From NCBI GenBank assembly GCA_963721305.1, contig CAVRIR010000006.1, positions 62,001-126,000 on the forward strand: a DNA stretch of 64,000 nt. The letters are read 5' to 3'. A program made the translations under genes and the position numbers. Below the pieces are notes generated by a model. The model made no database searches. It was not told the DNA's origin and saw only the letters and a list, made by a program, of their open reading frames with translations. Below, piece after piece: positions 63,861-64,000 of the stretch. Source of the DNA: DATAES01 sp963721305. GTDB lineage: Bacteria; Actinomycetota; Acidimicrobiia; Acidimicrobiales; JACDCH01. The first letter of the stretch is position 1. Every line of letters begins with the position of its first letter.

Positions 63861-64000
63861 ATGTCGCAGAGTGTTGCCAGGCTCGTCTCGGTCAATGTCG
63901 GACTGCCGCAGGAGATCACGTGGCACGGGAAGACCGTGTTCACCGGCATCTGGAAGGAACCTGTCGAGGGGCCACGCGCCGTCCGCCGTCTGAACGTTGA
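63861..64000 (+). CDS. MOSC-domain protein, 5' part (cut by window end)
   Basis: ATG 63861 with AGAGAGG eight bases upstream. The 46 visible residues, SVARLVSVNVGLPQEITWHG then KTVFTGIWKEPVEGPRAVRR, match the start of YiiM-like MOSC proteins (VSVNVGLPRExxWxGxxVxTGIxK). MOSC domains carry molybdenum-cofactor sulfurase C-terminal folds; many standalone members have unclear roles. The rest of the gene lies beyond 64000. The SDR on the other strand starts 70 bases away. Confidence 0.72.
   Translation, partial: MSQSVARLVSVNVGLPQEITWHGKTVFTGIWKEPVEGPRAVRRLNV

Overview
The window is high-GC DNA with many GTG starts and ATGA/GTGA stop-start overlaps. It carries BTAD/SARP-type and large LuxR-type ATPase regulators, which are typical of Actinomycetota. 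The mix resembles environmental actinobacteria such as Acidimicrobiia, but that placement is inference only; no rRNA or tRNA gene is visible.

Bases 114-17576 hold the baseplate half of a contractile injection system (eCIS, phage-tail-like particle). In order: DUF4255 terminator/cap protein, AAA+ ATPase, a small conserved protein, CIS tube-like protein, LysM-type baseplate protein, gpD-like hub, gpV-like spike, PAAR-like tip, gp25-like protein, two gp6/J-like baseplate proteins, a gpI-like tail protein, and a DUF6519-like beta-helix protein. Sheath and inner-tube genes are not in view and would lie upstream. Nearly all genes up to about 16.0 kb are broken by single-base frame changes, most in the same direction. 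The next gene is an uninterrupted 2654-codon ORF (17580-25544) with an eCIS_core-like HExxH motif; it is the best candidate for the large cargo or particle-associated protein. Accuracy in the first 16 kb is therefore the main caveat.

Bases 25.6-32.1 kb look like an accessory extension of that locus. They hold a small ORF, two convergent BTAD-type regulators overlapping at their 3' ends, a zinc-dependent phospholipase C-like protein with a complete set of metal ligands, and a translationally coupled protein with a His/Cys-rich N-terminus.

Bases 32.4-47.4 kb: a cyclase-ATPase-LuxR regulator (minus), an IS3-type transposase 3' remnant, nitroreductase, DUF1801 protein, a membrane protein, a GNAT-like protein, a SARP-ATPase regulator, and a large secreted protein. 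The secreted protein has 14 delta-60 repeats, formed by an exact-looking 1194-bp tandem duplication, then Ig-like domains and three 264-bp PD40 repeats. A frameshifted NUDIX gene follows.

Bases 47.6-56.3 kb: an alpha/beta hydrolase fused to ACT domains, a PlsC-type acyltransferase, a transglutaminase-like protein, and a minus-strand operon for membrane lipids (PAP2 phosphatase, diacylglycerol kinase-like, YihY/BrkB, cardiolipin synthase-like, iron-permease-like), the first four joined by ATGA overlaps. A divergent second PAP2 gene follows.

Bases 56.3-64 kb: a VapB-like antitoxin with a truncated PIN toxin, then a redoxin-VOC operon, then a SnoaL-like / GH15 glucoamylase / PRC-barrel / muconolactone-isomerase-like operon, a VOC protein, an SDR lacking the usual catalytic Tyr, and the start of a MOSC-domain gene cut by the window end.
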